Numbered from the stretch's first letter, positions 25,448-35,206 are shown. The stretch: 64,000 nt of DNA from Pseudomonas arsenicoxydans (GCF_006438915.1 NZ_RCZE01000002.1:251144-315143); one strand, 5' to 3'. Numbers and translations are program-made. Notes: generated from the letters alone by a model not told the origin.

Positions 25448-26137
25448 TTAGCGCTGGATATGGATTTCCGTACGACGGTTCTGCGCGCGGCCGTCAGCAG
25501 TTTTGTTATCGGCGACCGGCTGGCTTTCACCGGCACCGACCACAGACACGAAGCTGCTGCGTGGTACGCCTTGCGCGATGAGGTATTCAACCACCGAGTG
25601 AGCGCGTTTATCCGACAGTTTCTGGTTGTAGGCATCGCTGCCCACGCTGTCGGTATGGCCCGTAACGGTCAGTTGAGCGGTAGGCGCTTCCGCCTTCAAC
25701 TTAGTGGCAATCTTGTCTAGAACCTGCTTGTCGGATGGTGTGAGTGTGGCTTTGTCAAACTGGAAGTGAACATCGCGGATGACGATGGTTTCTTCCTTGA
25801 CCACTACAGCCTCTTCAACCACCGGTGCAGGTGGAGGGCAACCGTTGGCATCGACTTTCACGCCGTGCGGTGTGCCCGGGCACTTGTCGCGGCTATCCGG
25901 TACACCATCACCGTCTTCGTCCCCATCACCGTGAACCCAGCAATAGGCCGCTGCCGTGCCGCCGACGAGCAGCGCACCATAGCCTGCCCATGCGGAGCTC
26001 TCGGTCGCGCCGAGACCCGCACCCACGACACCACCGACAGCCGCGCAGGTCGGCCAGTCGGTTTTCTGCAAACCTGCGCAACCAGTCAACACACTGGTGA
26101 GCAGAACCAAGGGTAATGCTGTCCGAACTATGCTCAT
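25448..26137 (-). CDS. OmpA-family lipoprotein with thrombospondin type 3-like repeat (copy 2)
   Basis: This 229-residue protein has the same layout as its downstream neighbour: lipobox LTGC, a glycine-zipper segment, the acidic loop DGDEDGDGVPDSRDKCPGTP, and an OmpA domain with HTDSVGSDAYNQKLSDKRA and DGRAQNRRTEIHIQR. The two genes arose by tandem duplication and have diverged mainly in the linker before the OmpA domain. It has its own upstream region of about 190 bases shared with the divergent gene at 26327. Confidence 0.92.
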   Translation of the reverse strand: MSIVRTALPLVLLTSVLTGCAGLQKTDWPTCAAVGGVVGAGLGATESSAWAGYGALLVGGTAAAYCWVHGDGDEDGDGVPDSRDKCPGTPHGVKVDANGCPPPAPVVEEAVVVKEETIVIRDVHFQFDKATLTPSDKQVLDKIATKLKAEAPTAQLTVTGHTDSVGSDAYNQKLSDKRAHSVVEYLIAQGVPRSSFVSVVGAGESQPVADNKTADGRAQNRRTEIHIQR

Positions 26138-26326
26138 CTAGTTTTCTCCTGATGGATCGGCTTAGAACCGATTCTGGTAGTAAAGACCCGACTATTAAAC
26201 TCCGCCAGCAATAGGCCATTGCTGTTTCATCTTGTGTACACGTCGGATTGGCGCATTTGCGCTAAACCCGCTCTAGGCCCGGACGTTTGGGCAGGCTAGT
26301 CTTGGTGCTCTGATTGAGGATCTTTG

Positions 26327-26824
26327 ATGACTGCAGCTATTTCTTCGCGCACGCCGCAACAGGCGCTGGCCGCTTTGCTCGACCGTTACGCCCCCGCGCA
26401 GCTGTTGCTGATCGGTGCCAGTGAGTTCCCCGCCCTCGAAGCATTCAAGCTGGCCCACCCGGATTCGTGTGTGGCCCATGCGGCACCGGGACCGTTGCCG
26501 GCACAACTGGCGGCGCGCCGGTTCGATCTGGCGCTGGCGGTCGATTGCCTCGAACATTTGCCCAAGCGCGATGGACTGAACCTGCTCGGCGGGATTCGCA
26601 ACCTCAACGCCAGCCGCATTGCGGTACTGGCGGACTTGTCGGCGAGCGGCTGGCAGGAGACGGATTTTTTCTCCCTGGCCCTGCAAGCCAGCGAGCGCTT
26701 CCAGCGCGATGAACAAGTGTTGACCCTGTTCACCTATGATCTGCTTGACTACAAACAAGTACCCGACTGGCTCAACTCACGCTTTTGGGCCAATCCGGAA
26801 AACTTCGGGAAATATTGGTGGTAA
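26327..26824 (+). CDS. DUF6231-family protein, degenerate methyltransferase-like
   Basis: This 165-residue protein has a partial Rossmann pattern ([14 protein letters not shown], then [19 protein letters not shown], then RIAVLADL), as in SAM-dependent methyltransferases, but the glycine loop is not canonical. It ends [29 protein letters not shown], a block I associate with DUF6231. ATG 26327 has GAGGA nine bases upstream. The next gene starts four bases after its stop, so the two are co-transcribed. Function unknown. Confidence 0.8.
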   Translation: MTAAISSRTPQQALAALLDRYAPAQLLLIGASEFPALEAFKLAHPDSCVAHAAPGPLPAQLAARRFDLALAVDCLEHLPKRDGLNLLGGIRNLNASRIAVLADLSASGWQETDFFSLALQASERFQRDEQVLTLFTYDLLDYKQVPDWLNSRFWANPENFGKYWW

Positions 26825-26828
26825 TGCA

Positions 26829-27305
26829 ATGAGTACATCCATTTGCCCTTGCGGCAGCGGCACCCTGCTCGATGCCTGCTGCGGTCATTACCACGCAGGG
26901 CATCCGGCGCCGTGTGCCGAAGCCTTGATGCGTTCGCGCTACAGCGCCTATGTGTTGGGGCTGATCGATTATCTGGTGGCGACCACTCTGCCCGCGCAAC
27001 AGGCCGGCCTCAATCGCCAATCGATCAGCGACTGGAGCGCGCAGAGCACCTGGCTGGGCCTGGAGGTGGAAAGCTCAGAAGTCTTCGGCGGCCAGCCGGA
27101 ACACGCCTTCGTGACCTTCACCGCGCGCTGGCACGATGGCAGCGGCGAACACAGCCACCGCGAGCGCTCGTCCTTCGTGCAGAACGCCGGCCACTGGTAC
27201 TTCATCGACCCGACAGTGCAACTCAAGGCCGGGCGCAATGACGCCTGCCCGTGCGCCAGCGGGCAGAAATTCAAGAAATGTTGCGCGGGATATTTCAACA
27301 GTTGA
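26829..27305 (+). CDS. ychJ: YchJ-family protein with two SEC-C motifs
   Basis: This 158-residue UPF0225/YchJ protein carries SEC-C metal-binding motifs at both ends: [17 protein letters not shown] (about 6-22) and [14 protein letters not shown] (about 140-153). Between them is an NTF2-like domain with [19 protein letters not shown] and [17 protein letters not shown] motifs bind zinc through three Cys and a Cys or His and often contact proteins or ribosomes. The biological role is unknown. The start at 26829 follows the upstream stop by four bases; a longer reading frame inside that gene was discarded. Confidence 0.92.
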   Translation: MSTSICPCGSGTLLDACCGHYHAGHPAPCAEALMRSRYSAYVLGLIDYLVATTLPAQQAGLNRQSISDWSAQSTWLGLEVESSEVFGGQPEHAFVTFTARWHDGSGEHSHRERSSFVQNAGHWYFIDPTVQLKAGRNDACPCASGQKFKKCCAGYFNS

Positions 27306-27338
27306 GGTGAGCGACAGGTTCAAGGGAGATACACGACC

Positions 27339-27833
27339 ATGATCACCCGGCGACACGCACTTAATATGCTCAGCCTGCTCCTGTTTCTGGGGCTCGCGGG
27401 CTGTGCGTCGTGGTTCGATGACGACGAGCCGGACCCCGAGGTGCATCTGGTCAAGGTCGAAGTGGTGCGGGCAAAACTGTTGGAGCAGAAATTCATCCTG
27501 CACTTTCGCATCGACAACCCCAACGACAGCGACTTGACCGTGCGCAGCCTCGAATACCGGATTCATTTGGGTGACATCTTGCTGACCGAAGGTGAGTACG
27601 ATCACTGGTTTACGGTGAGCCCCAAGCACAGTGCCTACTTTAAGGTGCCGATCCGTACCAACCTGTGGCCCAAGGTCCGCGATCTGGTGAAAATGCTGAA
27701 AAAACCCGACCAACCCATCCCCTATCGTCTGGAAGGTGTACTGGAAACCGGTTTATTCATCGCGCATGACGTGCACCTTGCGCGCAATGGCGTGATAATC
27801 CCCGCCGATTTAATTCCGGAGCACACCCGATGA
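27339..27833 (+). CDS. LEA type 2 (WHy-domain) lipoprotein
   Basis: This 164-residue protein has a lipoprotein signal peptide (LFLGLAGC, Cys about 22) and a WHy/LEA14 domain (about 40-150; [34 protein letters not shown]). LEA_2 proteins are beta-sandwich proteins linked to desiccation and stress tolerance and in Gram-negative bacteria are usually outer-membrane lipoproteins. Its stop overlaps the start of the next gene in an ATGA arrangement, so the two are coupled. Confidence 0.88.
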   Translation: MITRRHALNMLSLLLFLGLAGCASWFDDDEPDPEVHLVKVEVVRAKLLEQKFILHFRIDNPNDSDLTVRSLEYRIHLGDILLTEGEYDHWFTVSPKHSAYFKVPIRTNLWPKVRDLVKMLKKPDQPIPYRLEGVLETGLFIAHDVHLARNGVIIPADLIPEHTR

Positions 27834-28048
27834 CCCAGCAACCCCACGTCCATGGCCCTGACTGCAACCACGATCATGACCATCACGAGCATCACGACCA
27901 CCATGATCACGACCATGGCCATGTTCACGGCCCGAACTGCGGCCACGCTCACCAGGAACCGGTGCGCAACGCCCTGAAAGACGTCGGCCGCAACGACCCT
28001 TGCCCGTGCGGCAACGGCAAGAAATTCAAGAAGTGCCACGGCGCTTGA
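27830..28048 (+). CDS. Small His-rich protein with C-terminal SEC-C motif
   Basis: This 72-residue protein has 16 histidines in its first 41 residues, arranged HD/HH and framed by two copies of HVHGPxCxH (residues 6-14 and 31-39). A SEC-C motif [16 protein letters not shown] closes it. Both halves should bind transition metals (zinc, nickel or copper). Being translationally coupled to the LEA lipoprotein and close to ychJ, it may be a metal store or a chaperone-like adaptor, but no function is established. Confidence 0.85.
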   Translation: MTQQPHVHGPDCNHDHDHHEHHDHHDHDHGHVHGPNCGHAHQEPVRNALKDVGRNDPCPCGNGKKFKKCHGA

Positions 28049-28083
28049 TGCTTCGGGCGAAGAACTTCTTTGCCTGTTGAATC

Positions 28084-28185
28084 GCCTTCGCGAGCAAGTC
28101 GAATCGTCGCACCGCCGCTCCCACATTCGATCGCATTCTTCCTGGAAGATCTCGGTTAAATGTGGGAGCGGGCTTGCTCGCGAAG
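28084..28185. repeat. REP doublet with one extended and one standard arm, outward orientation
   Basis: Here the left arm carries the extended variant (CGAATCGTCGCACCGCCGCTCC in two halves around the core) and the right arm is the standard GTGGGAGCGGGCTTGCTCGC. It is the mirror case of the element at 17888, and the spacers of the two share CGATCGCATTCTT and TGGAAGA. Confidence 0.85.
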
Positions 28186-28197
28186 AGGCCGCCAAGG

Positions 28198-28755
28198 TCA
28201 CTCTCCAGTCAGAATCTGCGCAGTACTGACGACCGTCGCATACTCCCCGTGCAAATTCCCCAGTGACATCGCATGCACGTCCTCCGCTGAACGCGCATTT
28301 CCAAAATAATCCGCCTTGTCGAAGGTAAAGCACGCATCCTCCGCCACCCACGTTTCAAACCCCAGATTCCCGGCCGTTCGTGCCGTGGACTCCACCGAGT
28401 TGTTAGTGGCCACACCGACAATCACCAACTGCTCAATCCCCGCCTCACGCAAACTCGCCTCCAGCCCCGTCGCACAAAAGGCATCTGGCACCTGTTTCTG
28501 AATCAGCTGCTCGCTGGCCATTGGCTGGAATCGCTCCTGAAATTCCACGCCCGACTGCTGCGGCCAGAACACTGAATCCGGTGAGTGGGATAGGTGTTGC
28601 ACGTGAATCACCGGATGCCCGGTTCGGCGCCAAAACGCCAACAGATCAAGGATTCGCTCCTCGGCCTGAAGATTATTCCGGCGACCGAGTCGGGGATGCA
28701 GAATGCCTTTTTGTTGATCGATGATGATCAGTGCTGCGCGGGACTTGAGCTCCAT
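28198..28755 (-). CDS. Isochorismatase-like hydrolase with Ser in the nucleophile position
   Basis: This 185-residue protein has the isochorismatase/cysteine hydrolase fold. The catalytic Asp is in ALIIIDQQKG (Asp13), and a Lys is at 87 in LIQKQVPDAF. The nucleophile Cys that normally stands in TxxCVxxTA is replaced by Ser120 (GVATNNSVESTAR). True isochorismatases also lack this Cys, but nicotinamidase-like members need it, so the reaction is uncertain. AGGAG lies 11 bases before the start. It diverges from yfcG. Confidence 0.87.
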   Translation of the reverse strand: MELKSRAALIIIDQQKGILHPRLGRRNNLQAEERILDLLAFWRRTGHPVIHVQHLSHSPDSVFWPQQSGVEFQERFQPMASEQLIQKQVPDAFCATGLEASLREAGIEQLVIVGVATNNSVESTARTAGNLGFETWVAEDACFTFDKADYFGNARSAEDVHAMSLGNLHGEYATVVSTAQILTGE

Positions 28756-28899
28756 GCCGGTTTTTTCTCCTGCGGGGTCATTGAATTTCACCCACTTCAG
28801 CATCACCTCCAATAACAGGCAAGCCATCGAACGCAAACAGGACGACCTGATGCCCGCGGTTGCTGTCCCACCTGACACCATCCTGATGTGGAGCACTGC

Positions 28900-29544
28900 A
28901 TGATCGACCTTTATTACTGGACCACCCCCAACGGCCACAAAATCTCGATATTCCTGGAAGAGGCCGGCCTGCCCTACAACGTTCACCCGATCAACATCAG
29001 CCAGAACGAGCAGTTCAAACCCGCGTTCCTGAAAATCTCGCCGAACAACAGAATCCCGGCCATCGTCGATCATGAGCCGGTGGATGGCGGTGAACCGTTG
29101 TCGGTGTTCGAGTCGGGGGCGATCTTGCTGTACCTCGCGGAAAAAACCGGTCGGTTCCTGCCCAAGGACCTGCGCGGTCGTCAGTTGGCGCTGCAATGGT
29201 TGTTCTGGCAAATGGGCGGTTTGGGGCCGATGGCCGGGCAAAACCATCACTTCAGCCAGTTCGCACCGGAAAAAATCCCCTACGCGATCAAGCGCTACAT
29301 CGATGAGACCGCGCGCCTGTACGGCGTGCTGGACAAGCAACTGGCGAACAATGAGTTTGTCGCCGGCAGCGAATACAGCATTGCCGACATGGCGATTTAC
29401 CCGTGGATCGTTTCCCATAAGTGGCAGAGCCAGAATCTGGAAGACTTCCCGAACGTGCTGCGCTGGTTCAACCACATCCAGAATCGCCCTGCGACCGTGA
29501 AAGCGTATGCCCTGGTGGCCAAAATCAACCCACCAAAATCCTGA
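28900..29544 (+). CDS. yfcG: YfcG-type glutathione S-transferase / disulfide-bond oxidoreductase
   Basis: This 214-residue protein is closely similar to E. coli YfcG over its whole length: YWTTPNGHKISIFLEEAGL, SPNNRIPAIVDHEPVDGGEP, FESGAILLYLAEKTG, LQWLFWQMGGLGPMAGQNHHF. YfcG binds GSSG and reduces disulfides using the Thr/Asn at the N-terminal TPNG instead of a Cys. The N-terminal thioredoxin-like domain covers 1-85 and the helical C-terminal domain the rest. ATG 28900 gives the family's MIDLYY start. Confidence 0.94.
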   Translation: MIDLYYWTTPNGHKISIFLEEAGLPYNVHPINISQNEQFKPAFLKISPNNRIPAIVDHEPVDGGEPLSVFESGAILLYLAEKTGRFLPKDLRGRQLALQWLFWQMGGLGPMAGQNHHFSQFAPEKIPYAIKRYIDETARLYGVLDKQLANNEFVAGSEYSIADMAIYPWIVSHKWQSQNLEDFPNVLRWFNHIQNRPATVKAYALVAKINPPKS

Positions 29545-29560
29545 AGACAACGTCTCCTCC

Positions 29561-29694
29561 TGTGGCGAGGGAGCTTGCTCCCGCTCGACTGCGCAGCAGT
29601 CGCAAACCCGGCAACCGCAATTTGACGCTTAAAACGCGGTGACTGGTTTTGGGTCTGCTTCGCAGACCAGCGGGAGCAAGCTCCCTCGCCACAA
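29561..29694. repeat. REP doublet, class B
   Basis: The arms TGTGGCGAGGGAGCTTGCTC and its reverse complement are at the ends, with inner inverted segments (GACTGCGCAGCAGTC and GGTCTGCTTCGCAGACC) on each side of the spacer. It is the same type as that at 23333. Confidence 0.9.
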
Positions 29695-29826
29695 GGGCCA
29701 ACATTCCCCCGAAGTTGTGGTTTATCAGACAAATCTTGAAATAACCCCGCCCGCCGCTTGCGCGCCCTCCTCCTGCTCACTAACGTAGCGCCTTTATTGC
29801 GCCTTTACCCCCGCAGGAGCTTTGCC

Positions 29827-32277
29827 ATGGCCTCGCCAGCCCTTACACATTTTCTTCCCCGGTTCGGCGTTGCCGCAGCAGTGGCCGGTGTCTTGAGCCT
29901 GTCCGGTTGTCAGACCTGGGACGCTCAGGACACCCTCCCGCCGACCTCCGGTGTGCAGCCGCTCAAGGGCTTGGCGCAGAACGTTTCGGTGCGCCGCAAT
30001 GCCATGGGCATGCCGTTGATCGAAAGCAACAGCTTCCATGACGCGTTGTTCGCCCTGGGTTACGTCCACGCCAGCGACCGCATCACGCAAATGGTTACCC
30101 TGCGCCTGCTGGCCGAAGGCCGTCTGGCAGAAATGTCCGGCGCCGACCTGCTGGACGCCGACCGCTACATGCGTGCGGTCAATCTGAAGAAAAGCGCCGG
30201 CGAGTTGTACAAAGCCTCTTCGCCGCGCCTCAAACGCTTCTTCGAAGTCTATGCGCGCGGCGTCAACGCCTACTTGTTCCGCTACCGCGACAAGCTGCCA
30301 GCGGACCTCGCGGCCACCGGTTACAAGCCTGAATACTGGAAACCGGAAGATTCGGCGCTGATTTTCTGCCTGCTGAACTTCAGCCAGTCGGCCAACCTGC
30401 CGGAAGAAATTTCCTCGTTGATGCTGGCCCAGACCGTCACTACCGACAAACTCGCCTGGCTGACGCCGTCCGCGCCCGATGAAAAACTGCCCCAGGGCGA
30501 AGCTGACAAACTGCAAGGCATCAAACTCAACGGCGCGATCCCAGGCCTGGCCGAAATCAGCAAAGCCACGGGACAACTGTCCGACCTGAATCTGTTGGGC
30601 GCCACCTCATCGAACAACTGGGCGATCGGCCCGCAACGCAGCCGCACTGGCAAAAGCATTCTGGCCAGTGACAGCCATGGCCCGTTGGGCGTGCCGTCGC
30701 TGTTCAGCTATGTGCAGATCCGCGCGCCGAAATATCAGGCGGCGGGCGTGACCATTGCCGGTTTGCCGATGGTGCTCGGTGGTTTCAACGGCAAAGTGGC
30801 CTGGAGCATGACCACGGTCATGGGCGACAACCAGGACCTGTTCCTGGAAAAAATCAAACGCCGGGGCAACGGCCTCACGTACGAAGTGGCCGGCAAATGG
30901 CAGCCCGCCGTCGTGCGCAATGAAACCTACTTCGTCAAAGGCCAGCGGCCGATTCGCGAAGCGGTGTACGAAACCCGTCACGGTCCGCTGCTCAACAGCG
31001 CCCAAGGCACCACGCTGGCGAACGGTTTCGGCCTGGCCCTGCAAATGCCCAACTTCACCGACGACAAAACCCTGGACGCGTTTTTCGACCTGTCCCGGGC
31101 CCAGACCGTCGAGAAAGCCTCGGACGCCAGCCGCGAAATCCGCGCCATCGCCCTGAATCTGGTGTTCGCCGATGCGAGCAACATTGGCTGGCAAGTCACC
31201 GGCCGCTACCCCAACCGTCGCGAAGGCGAAGGCCTGCTGCCGTCGCCGGGCTGGGAAGGTCGCTACGATTGGGACGGTTACGCCGACCCGATGCTGCACC
31301 CCTACGACCAGGACCCGGCCCAAGGCTGGCTCGGCACCGCCAACCAGCGCGTCATTCCCCATGGCTACGGCATGCAACTGTCCAATTCCTGGGCAGCGCC
31401 GGAGCGTGGCGAACGCCTGGCCGAACTGGCGGGCGCCGGCAAACACGACACGCGCAGCGTGATCGCGATGCAATACGACCAAACCACCACCTTCGCCGCC
31501 AAACTGAAGAAAATGTTTGAAGCACCGGGCATGTCCCAGCCGCTCAAGCAGGCGATTGAAGCGCTGCCGGTTGCCGATCGCGGCAAGGCTCAGGAGGCGT
31601 ATACGCGCCTGATGGCGTTTGACGGCAAACTCAGTTCGACCTCGGCTGACGCAGCGATTTACGAATTGTTCCTGCAGGAAAGCATGAAGCAAATCTTTCT
31701 CGACGAGCTGGGTCCGCAAAGCAGCCCGACGTGGAAAGCCTTCGTGGCCAACGGCAAGTTGTCCTACGCGGCGCAGGCCGATCATTTGCTGGCGCGCGAA
31801 GACAGCCCGTTCTGGGATGACGCACGCACACCGCAGAAAGAAGACAAACCGGCGATCCTCGCCCGCAGCCTGGCAGCAGCGATCAGTGCCGGCGACAGCC
31901 AGTTGGGTGGCGATCACAAAGCCTGGCAGTGGGGCAAACTGCACCGCTACGAATGGAAAAACGCCAATGGCCAGACCGTTCGCGGCCCGATCGCGGCAGG
32001 CGGGGACCACACCACGCTGAACACGGCGGCGTTCGCCTGGGGTCAGGACTTCAACACCACACTGGCACCGGCCATGCGCTTCATCGTCGACTTCGGCCAG
32101 GCCGAGCCGCTGATGGGCCAGAACGGCACCGGTCAGTCGGGCAACCCTGCCAGCCCGAACTATCTGAACAGCATCGATCCTTGGCTCAAAGGGCAATACA
32201 TGAGCCTGCCGATGCAGCCACAGAACTTTGACAAGGTGTATGGCAAGACGCAGTTGACCCTGACACCCGGAAAGTAA
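29827..32277 (+). CDS. quiP: Acyl-homoserine lactone acylase QuiP (penicillin acylase family)
   Basis: This 816-residue Ntn hydrolase is, from memory of the sequence, highly similar to P. aeruginosa QuiP along its length, starting [18 protein letters not shown]. QuiP removes the acyl chain of long-chain N-acyl-homoserine lactone signals. The enzyme is made as a precursor with a signal peptide and lipobox-like LSGC, an alpha chain, a spacer, and a beta chain that begins at the autocatalytic Ser of [11 protein letters not shown] (about residue 260). RBS GCAGGAG lies seven bases before ATG 29827. No AHL synthase is in the window. REP elements flank it. Confidence 0.94.
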   Translation: MASPALTHFLPRFGVAAAVAGVLSLSGCQTWDAQDTLPPTSGVQPLKGLAQNVSVRRNAMGMPLIESNSFHDALFALGYVHASDRITQMVTLRLLAEGRLAEMSGADLLDADRYMRAVNLKKSAGELYKASSPRLKRFFEVYARGVNAYLFRYRDKLPADLAATGYKPEYWKPEDSALIFCLLNFSQSANLPEEISSLMLAQTVTTDKLAWLTPSAPDEKLPQGEADKLQGIKLNGAIPGLAEISKATGQLSDLNLLGATSSNNWAIGPQRSRTGKSILASDSHGPLGVPSLFSYVQIRAPKYQAAGVTIAGLPMVLGGFNGKVAWSMTTVMGDNQDLFLEKIKRRGNGLTYEVAGKWQPAVVRNETYFVKGQRPIREAVYETRHGPLLNSAQGTTLANGFGLALQMPNFTDDKTLDAFFDLSRAQTVEKASDASREIRAIALNLVFADASNIGWQVTGRYPNRREGEGLLPSPGWEGRYDWDGYADPMLHPYDQDPAQGWLGTANQRVIPHGYGMQLSNSWAAPERGERLAELAGAGKHDTRSVIAMQYDQTTTFAAKLKKMFEAPGMSQPLKQAIEALPVADRGKAQEAYTRLMAFDGKLSSTSADAAIYELFLQESMKQIFLDELGPQSSPTWKAFVANGKLSYAAQADHLLAREDSPFWDDARTPQKEDKPAILARSLAAAISAGDSQLGGDHKAWQWGKLHRYEWKNANGQTVRGPIAAGGDHTTLNTAAFAWGQDFNTTLAPAMRFIVDFGQAEPLMGQNGTGQSGNPASPNYLNSIDPWLKGQYMSLPMQPQNFDKVYGKTQLTLTPGK

Positions 32278-32295
32278 GGCTCACCACCGAGCAAA

Positions 32296-32385
32296 TGTGG
32301 GAGCGGGCTTGCTCGCGAAAGCGATCTGACATTCAGCATCGTCGTTGAATGTCAGATCGCTTTCGCGAGCAAGCCCGCTCCCACA
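32296..32385. repeat. REP doublet, class A, with extended inner stem
   Basis: The standard cores are followed on the inside by GATCTGACATTCA and TGAATGTCAGATC, so the two arms pair over about 37 bases. This is the most perfect palindrome of the class in the window. Confidence 0.93.
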
Positions 32386-32475
32386 TTGGAATGTTTCTTG
32401 TCAGTGAAATCTCGATAGAACTTCTGGCTTCACGCCAACCTCATAGCTAACAAGTCCGTCCATTTTGGTAACGAC

Positions 32476-33510
32476 ATGGAACTTGTTATCGCGCGTCCTG
32501 AAGGTTTGTACTGCCCGGCCGGGGATTTCTACATCGACCCGTGGCGGCCGGTCGAGCGTGCGATCATCACCCACGCTCACAGCGACCATGCCCGTGGCGG
32601 CAATCGACATTACCTGGCCGCGTCAGCCGGCGAAGGCATCCTGCGTGCTCGCCTCGGTGCAGACATCAACCTGCAAACCCTGCCTTACGGTCAGCCCCTC
32701 CAACATCATGGCGTCACCCTCAGTTTTCACCCCGCCGGCCACGTGCTCGGCTCGGCCCAGGTGCGTCTGGAATACGGGGGTGAGGTCTGGGTCGCTTCGG
32801 GGGATTACAAGACGGAAGCCGACGGCACCTGCGAGCCCTTCGAACCAGTGCGGTGCCAAACCTTCATCACCGAATCGACCTTCGGCCTGCCGATCTATCG
32901 CTGGCAGCCTCAGGCAGAGGTATTTGCCGAGATCAATCAGTGGTGGCAGGCCAATGCAGCCGCCGACATCGCCAGCGTGCTGTTCTGCTACTCGTTCGGC
33001 AAAGCCCAGCGCATTCTCCACGGCATCGACGCCAGCCTCGGCCCCATTCTGGTGCATGGTGCCGTGGAGCCACTCAACCAGGTGTATCGCCAGAGCGGCG
33101 TTTATCTGCCGCCCACGATCTATGCCGGCGACGTCAAAAAAAGCGACCCGATGATGCGCAAAGCCCTGATCATCGCCCCGCCGTCAGCGGGCGCCAGCAC
33201 CTGGATGCGTCGTTTCGGCGAGTACAGCGACGGCTTCGCCAGCGGCTGGATGCGTTTGCGTGGTACCCGCCGCCGGCGCGGAGTCGACCGCGGATTTGTC
33301 CTGTCCGACCATGCCGATTGGCCGGGCCTGCTGTGGGCGATTGAACAGACCGGTGCCGAGCGGGTCATGGTGACCCACGGTTCGGTCGGCGTGCTGGTAC
33401 GCCATCTGCGTGAAAAGGGACTGGATGCGCAGGGTTTCACCACCGAGTACGGGGATGACGAGGAAGAAAACGCCGGAATCGAACCTGAGACAGACAAGGT
33501 GCTGGCATGA
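32476..33510 (+). CDS. Ligase-associated metallo-beta-lactamase-fold exonuclease
   Basis: This 344-residue protein has the HxHxDH metal site of metallo-beta-lactamase nucleases (HAHSDHA, His33, His35, Asp37, His38) and later motifs FHPAGHVLGSAQ, SGDYKTE and FVLSDHADWPGLL. It matches the 'putative exonuclease, DNA ligase-associated' family, related to SNM1/Artemis-type nucleases. It overlaps the ligase gene by ATGA. In related bacteria it sits with a ligase, a helicase and PdeM; the last two are found here 4.7 kb further on. Confidence 0.93.
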   Translation: MELVIARPEGLYCPAGDFYIDPWRPVERAIITHAHSDHARGGNRHYLAASAGEGILRARLGADINLQTLPYGQPLQHHGVTLSFHPAGHVLGSAQVRLEYGGEVWVASGDYKTEADGTCEPFEPVRCQTFITESTFGLPIYRWQPQAEVFAEINQWWQANAAADIASVLFCYSFGKAQRILHGIDASLGPILVHGAVEPLNQVYRQSGVYLPPTIYAGDVKKSDPMMRKALIIAPPSAGASTWMRRFGEYSDGFASGWMRLRGTRRRRGVDRGFVLSDHADWPGLLWAIEQTGAERVMVTHGSVGVLVRHLREKGLDAQGFTTEYGDDEEENAGIEPETDKVLA

Positions 33511-35195
33511 AAGCATTCGCCGAGCTGTATGCCGAACTCGACGCCACCACGTCGAGTAATGCCAAGCTGGCCGCGATGCAACACTACTTTGCCCAGGCCT
33601 CGCCGGAAGATGCGGCGTGGGCGGTGTACTTCTTATCCGGTGGTCGGCCTCGGCAATTGGTGCCGGTGCGCGCTCTGCGAGAGTTGGCGGTGGCGTTTTC
33701 CGGCCTCGAGCCCTGGCTTTTTGAAGAGAGTTATCAAGCTGTGGGCGATCTGGCGGAAACCATCTCGCTGGTGTTGCCCGAATCACCCTACCGTTCCACC
33801 GACGGGTTGGCAGTATGGATTGAAGACAAGCTGCTGCCACTGCGCGGCGAGTCACCCGAAGTGCTTGCGGAGCGCCTGCCCGAACTCTGGGCGAAACTGG
33901 ATCGCGCCAGTCTGATGCTGTGCATCAAACTGATCACCGGCAGCTTCCGCGTTGGCGTCTCCAAGTTGCTGGTGACCCGTGCGCTGGCGGCCATGGCCGG
34001 GCTCGACAGCAAACGAGTGGCTCAACGCATGGTCGGTTATACCGACCTGACACATCGTCCAAAAGCGGCGAGTTACCTGAAACTGATCGCCGCCGAATCT
34101 GCGGGTGAACACGCTGAACGGGGTGGTCAGCCCTATCCTTTTTTTCTGGCTCATGCACTGTCGCAACCGGTCGAGCAATTTGAAGGATTGCTTGGCCCCG
34201 CCAGCCAATGGCTGGTGGAATGGAAGTGGGACGGCATCCGCGCCCAATTGGTCAAGCGCGGCGGGCGTTTGTGGATCTGGTCCCGGGGTGAAGAATTGGT
34301 CACCGAACGCTTTCCCGAGTTTGATCATCTGGTACACGGCTTACCTGACGGCACCGTGATCGATGGCGAAATCGTCGCCTGGAAAAGCGCCCGCCCCGAC
34401 ACCGAAGATGCCTTCGATCCAGCCTCACCCGCCGCCCCCTCCGTGCAACCGTTTGCCCTGTTGCAGCAGCGCATCGGACGTAAAACCCTCGGCAAGAAAA
34501 TCCTCGATGAGGTGCCGGTGATCATTCTCGCCTACGACCTGCTGGAGTGGGCCGGCGAGGACTTGCGCACGCAGCCGCAGGCCAGGCGTCGCACTCAATT
34601 GGAGCAGGTGATCGCCGCCTGCCACGACCCGGTGTTACTGCTCTCCCCGATGCTGACCGGCGACGACTGGTTCGACCTCGCCCGGCAACGGGAAGCCTCC
34701 CGCCGTCTCGGCGTCGAGGGCATGATGCTCAAGGCGCGGGATGCGCTGTACGGCGTCGGCCGGACCAAGGACATGGGCGTGTGGTGGAAGTGGAAAGTCG
34801 ACCCGTTCAGCGTCGATGCGGTGCTGATCTATGCCCAACGAGGCCACGGACGGCGGGCCAGTCTCTACAGCGATTACACCTTCGCGGTCTGGGATGGCCC
34901 GCCCGACGCCAGCGAACGCACGCTGGTGCCGTTCGCCAAGGCTTATTCAGGACTCACCGACGAAGAAATGCGCCAGGTCGACAGCATCGTGCGCAAAACC
35001 ACGGTGGAGAAATTTGGCCCGGTAAGCAGCGTGAAACCAAGCCTGGTGTTCGAACTGGGTTTCGAAGGGATTGCCCTGTCAAAACGCCACAAGAGCGGGA
35101 TCGCCGTGCGTTTTCCGCGGATGCTGCGCTGGCGTCAGGACAAGTCAGTCGACGAGGCAGACAACCTCGGCACATTACAAAACTTGCTCGGTTAA
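33507..35195 (+). CDS. Ligase-associated ATP-dependent DNA ligase (PP_1105 type)
   Basis: This 562-residue protein has an N-terminal DNA-binding domain (about 1-200), the nucleotidyltransferase domain with the adenylated Lys240 in EWKWDGIRAQ, motif III DGTVIDGEIVAW, and motif V EGMMLKARDALYGVG...WWKWK, then an OB-fold. It belongs to the bacterial ATP-dependent ligases that occur beside the exonuclease, helicase and PdeM, distinct from NHEJ LigD. It probably seals breaks after processing by its partners. Its start overlaps the exonuclease stop. The ribosome-binding site AAGGTG is weak, consistent with coupling. Confidence 0.94.
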   Translation: MKAFAELYAELDATTSSNAKLAAMQHYFAQASPEDAAWAVYFLSGGRPRQLVPVRALRELAVAFSGLEPWLFEESYQAVGDLAETISLVLPESPYRSTDGLAVWIEDKLLPLRGESPEVLAERLPELWAKLDRASLMLCIKLITGSFRVGVSKLLVTRALAAMAGLDSKRVAQRMVGYTDLTHRPKAASYLKLIAAESAGEHAERGGQPYPFFLAHALSQPVEQFEGLLGPASQWLVEWKWDGIRAQLVKRGGRLWIWSRGEELVTERFPEFDHLVHGLPDGTVIDGEIVAWKSARPDTEDAFDPASPAAPSVQPFALLQQRIGRKTLGKKILDEVPVIILAYDLLEWAGEDLRTQPQARRRTQLEQVIAACHDPVLLLSPMLTGDDWFDLARQREASRRLGVEGMMLKARDALYGVGRTKDMGVWWKWKVDPFSVDAVLIYAQRGHGRRASLYSDYTFAVWDGPPDASERTLVPFAKAYSGLTDEEMRQVDSIVRKTTVEKFGPVSSVKPSLVFELGFEGIALSKRHKSGIAVRFPRMLRWRQDKSVDEADNLGTLQNLLG

Positions 35196-35206
35196 CCCGA
35201 TCCCCT

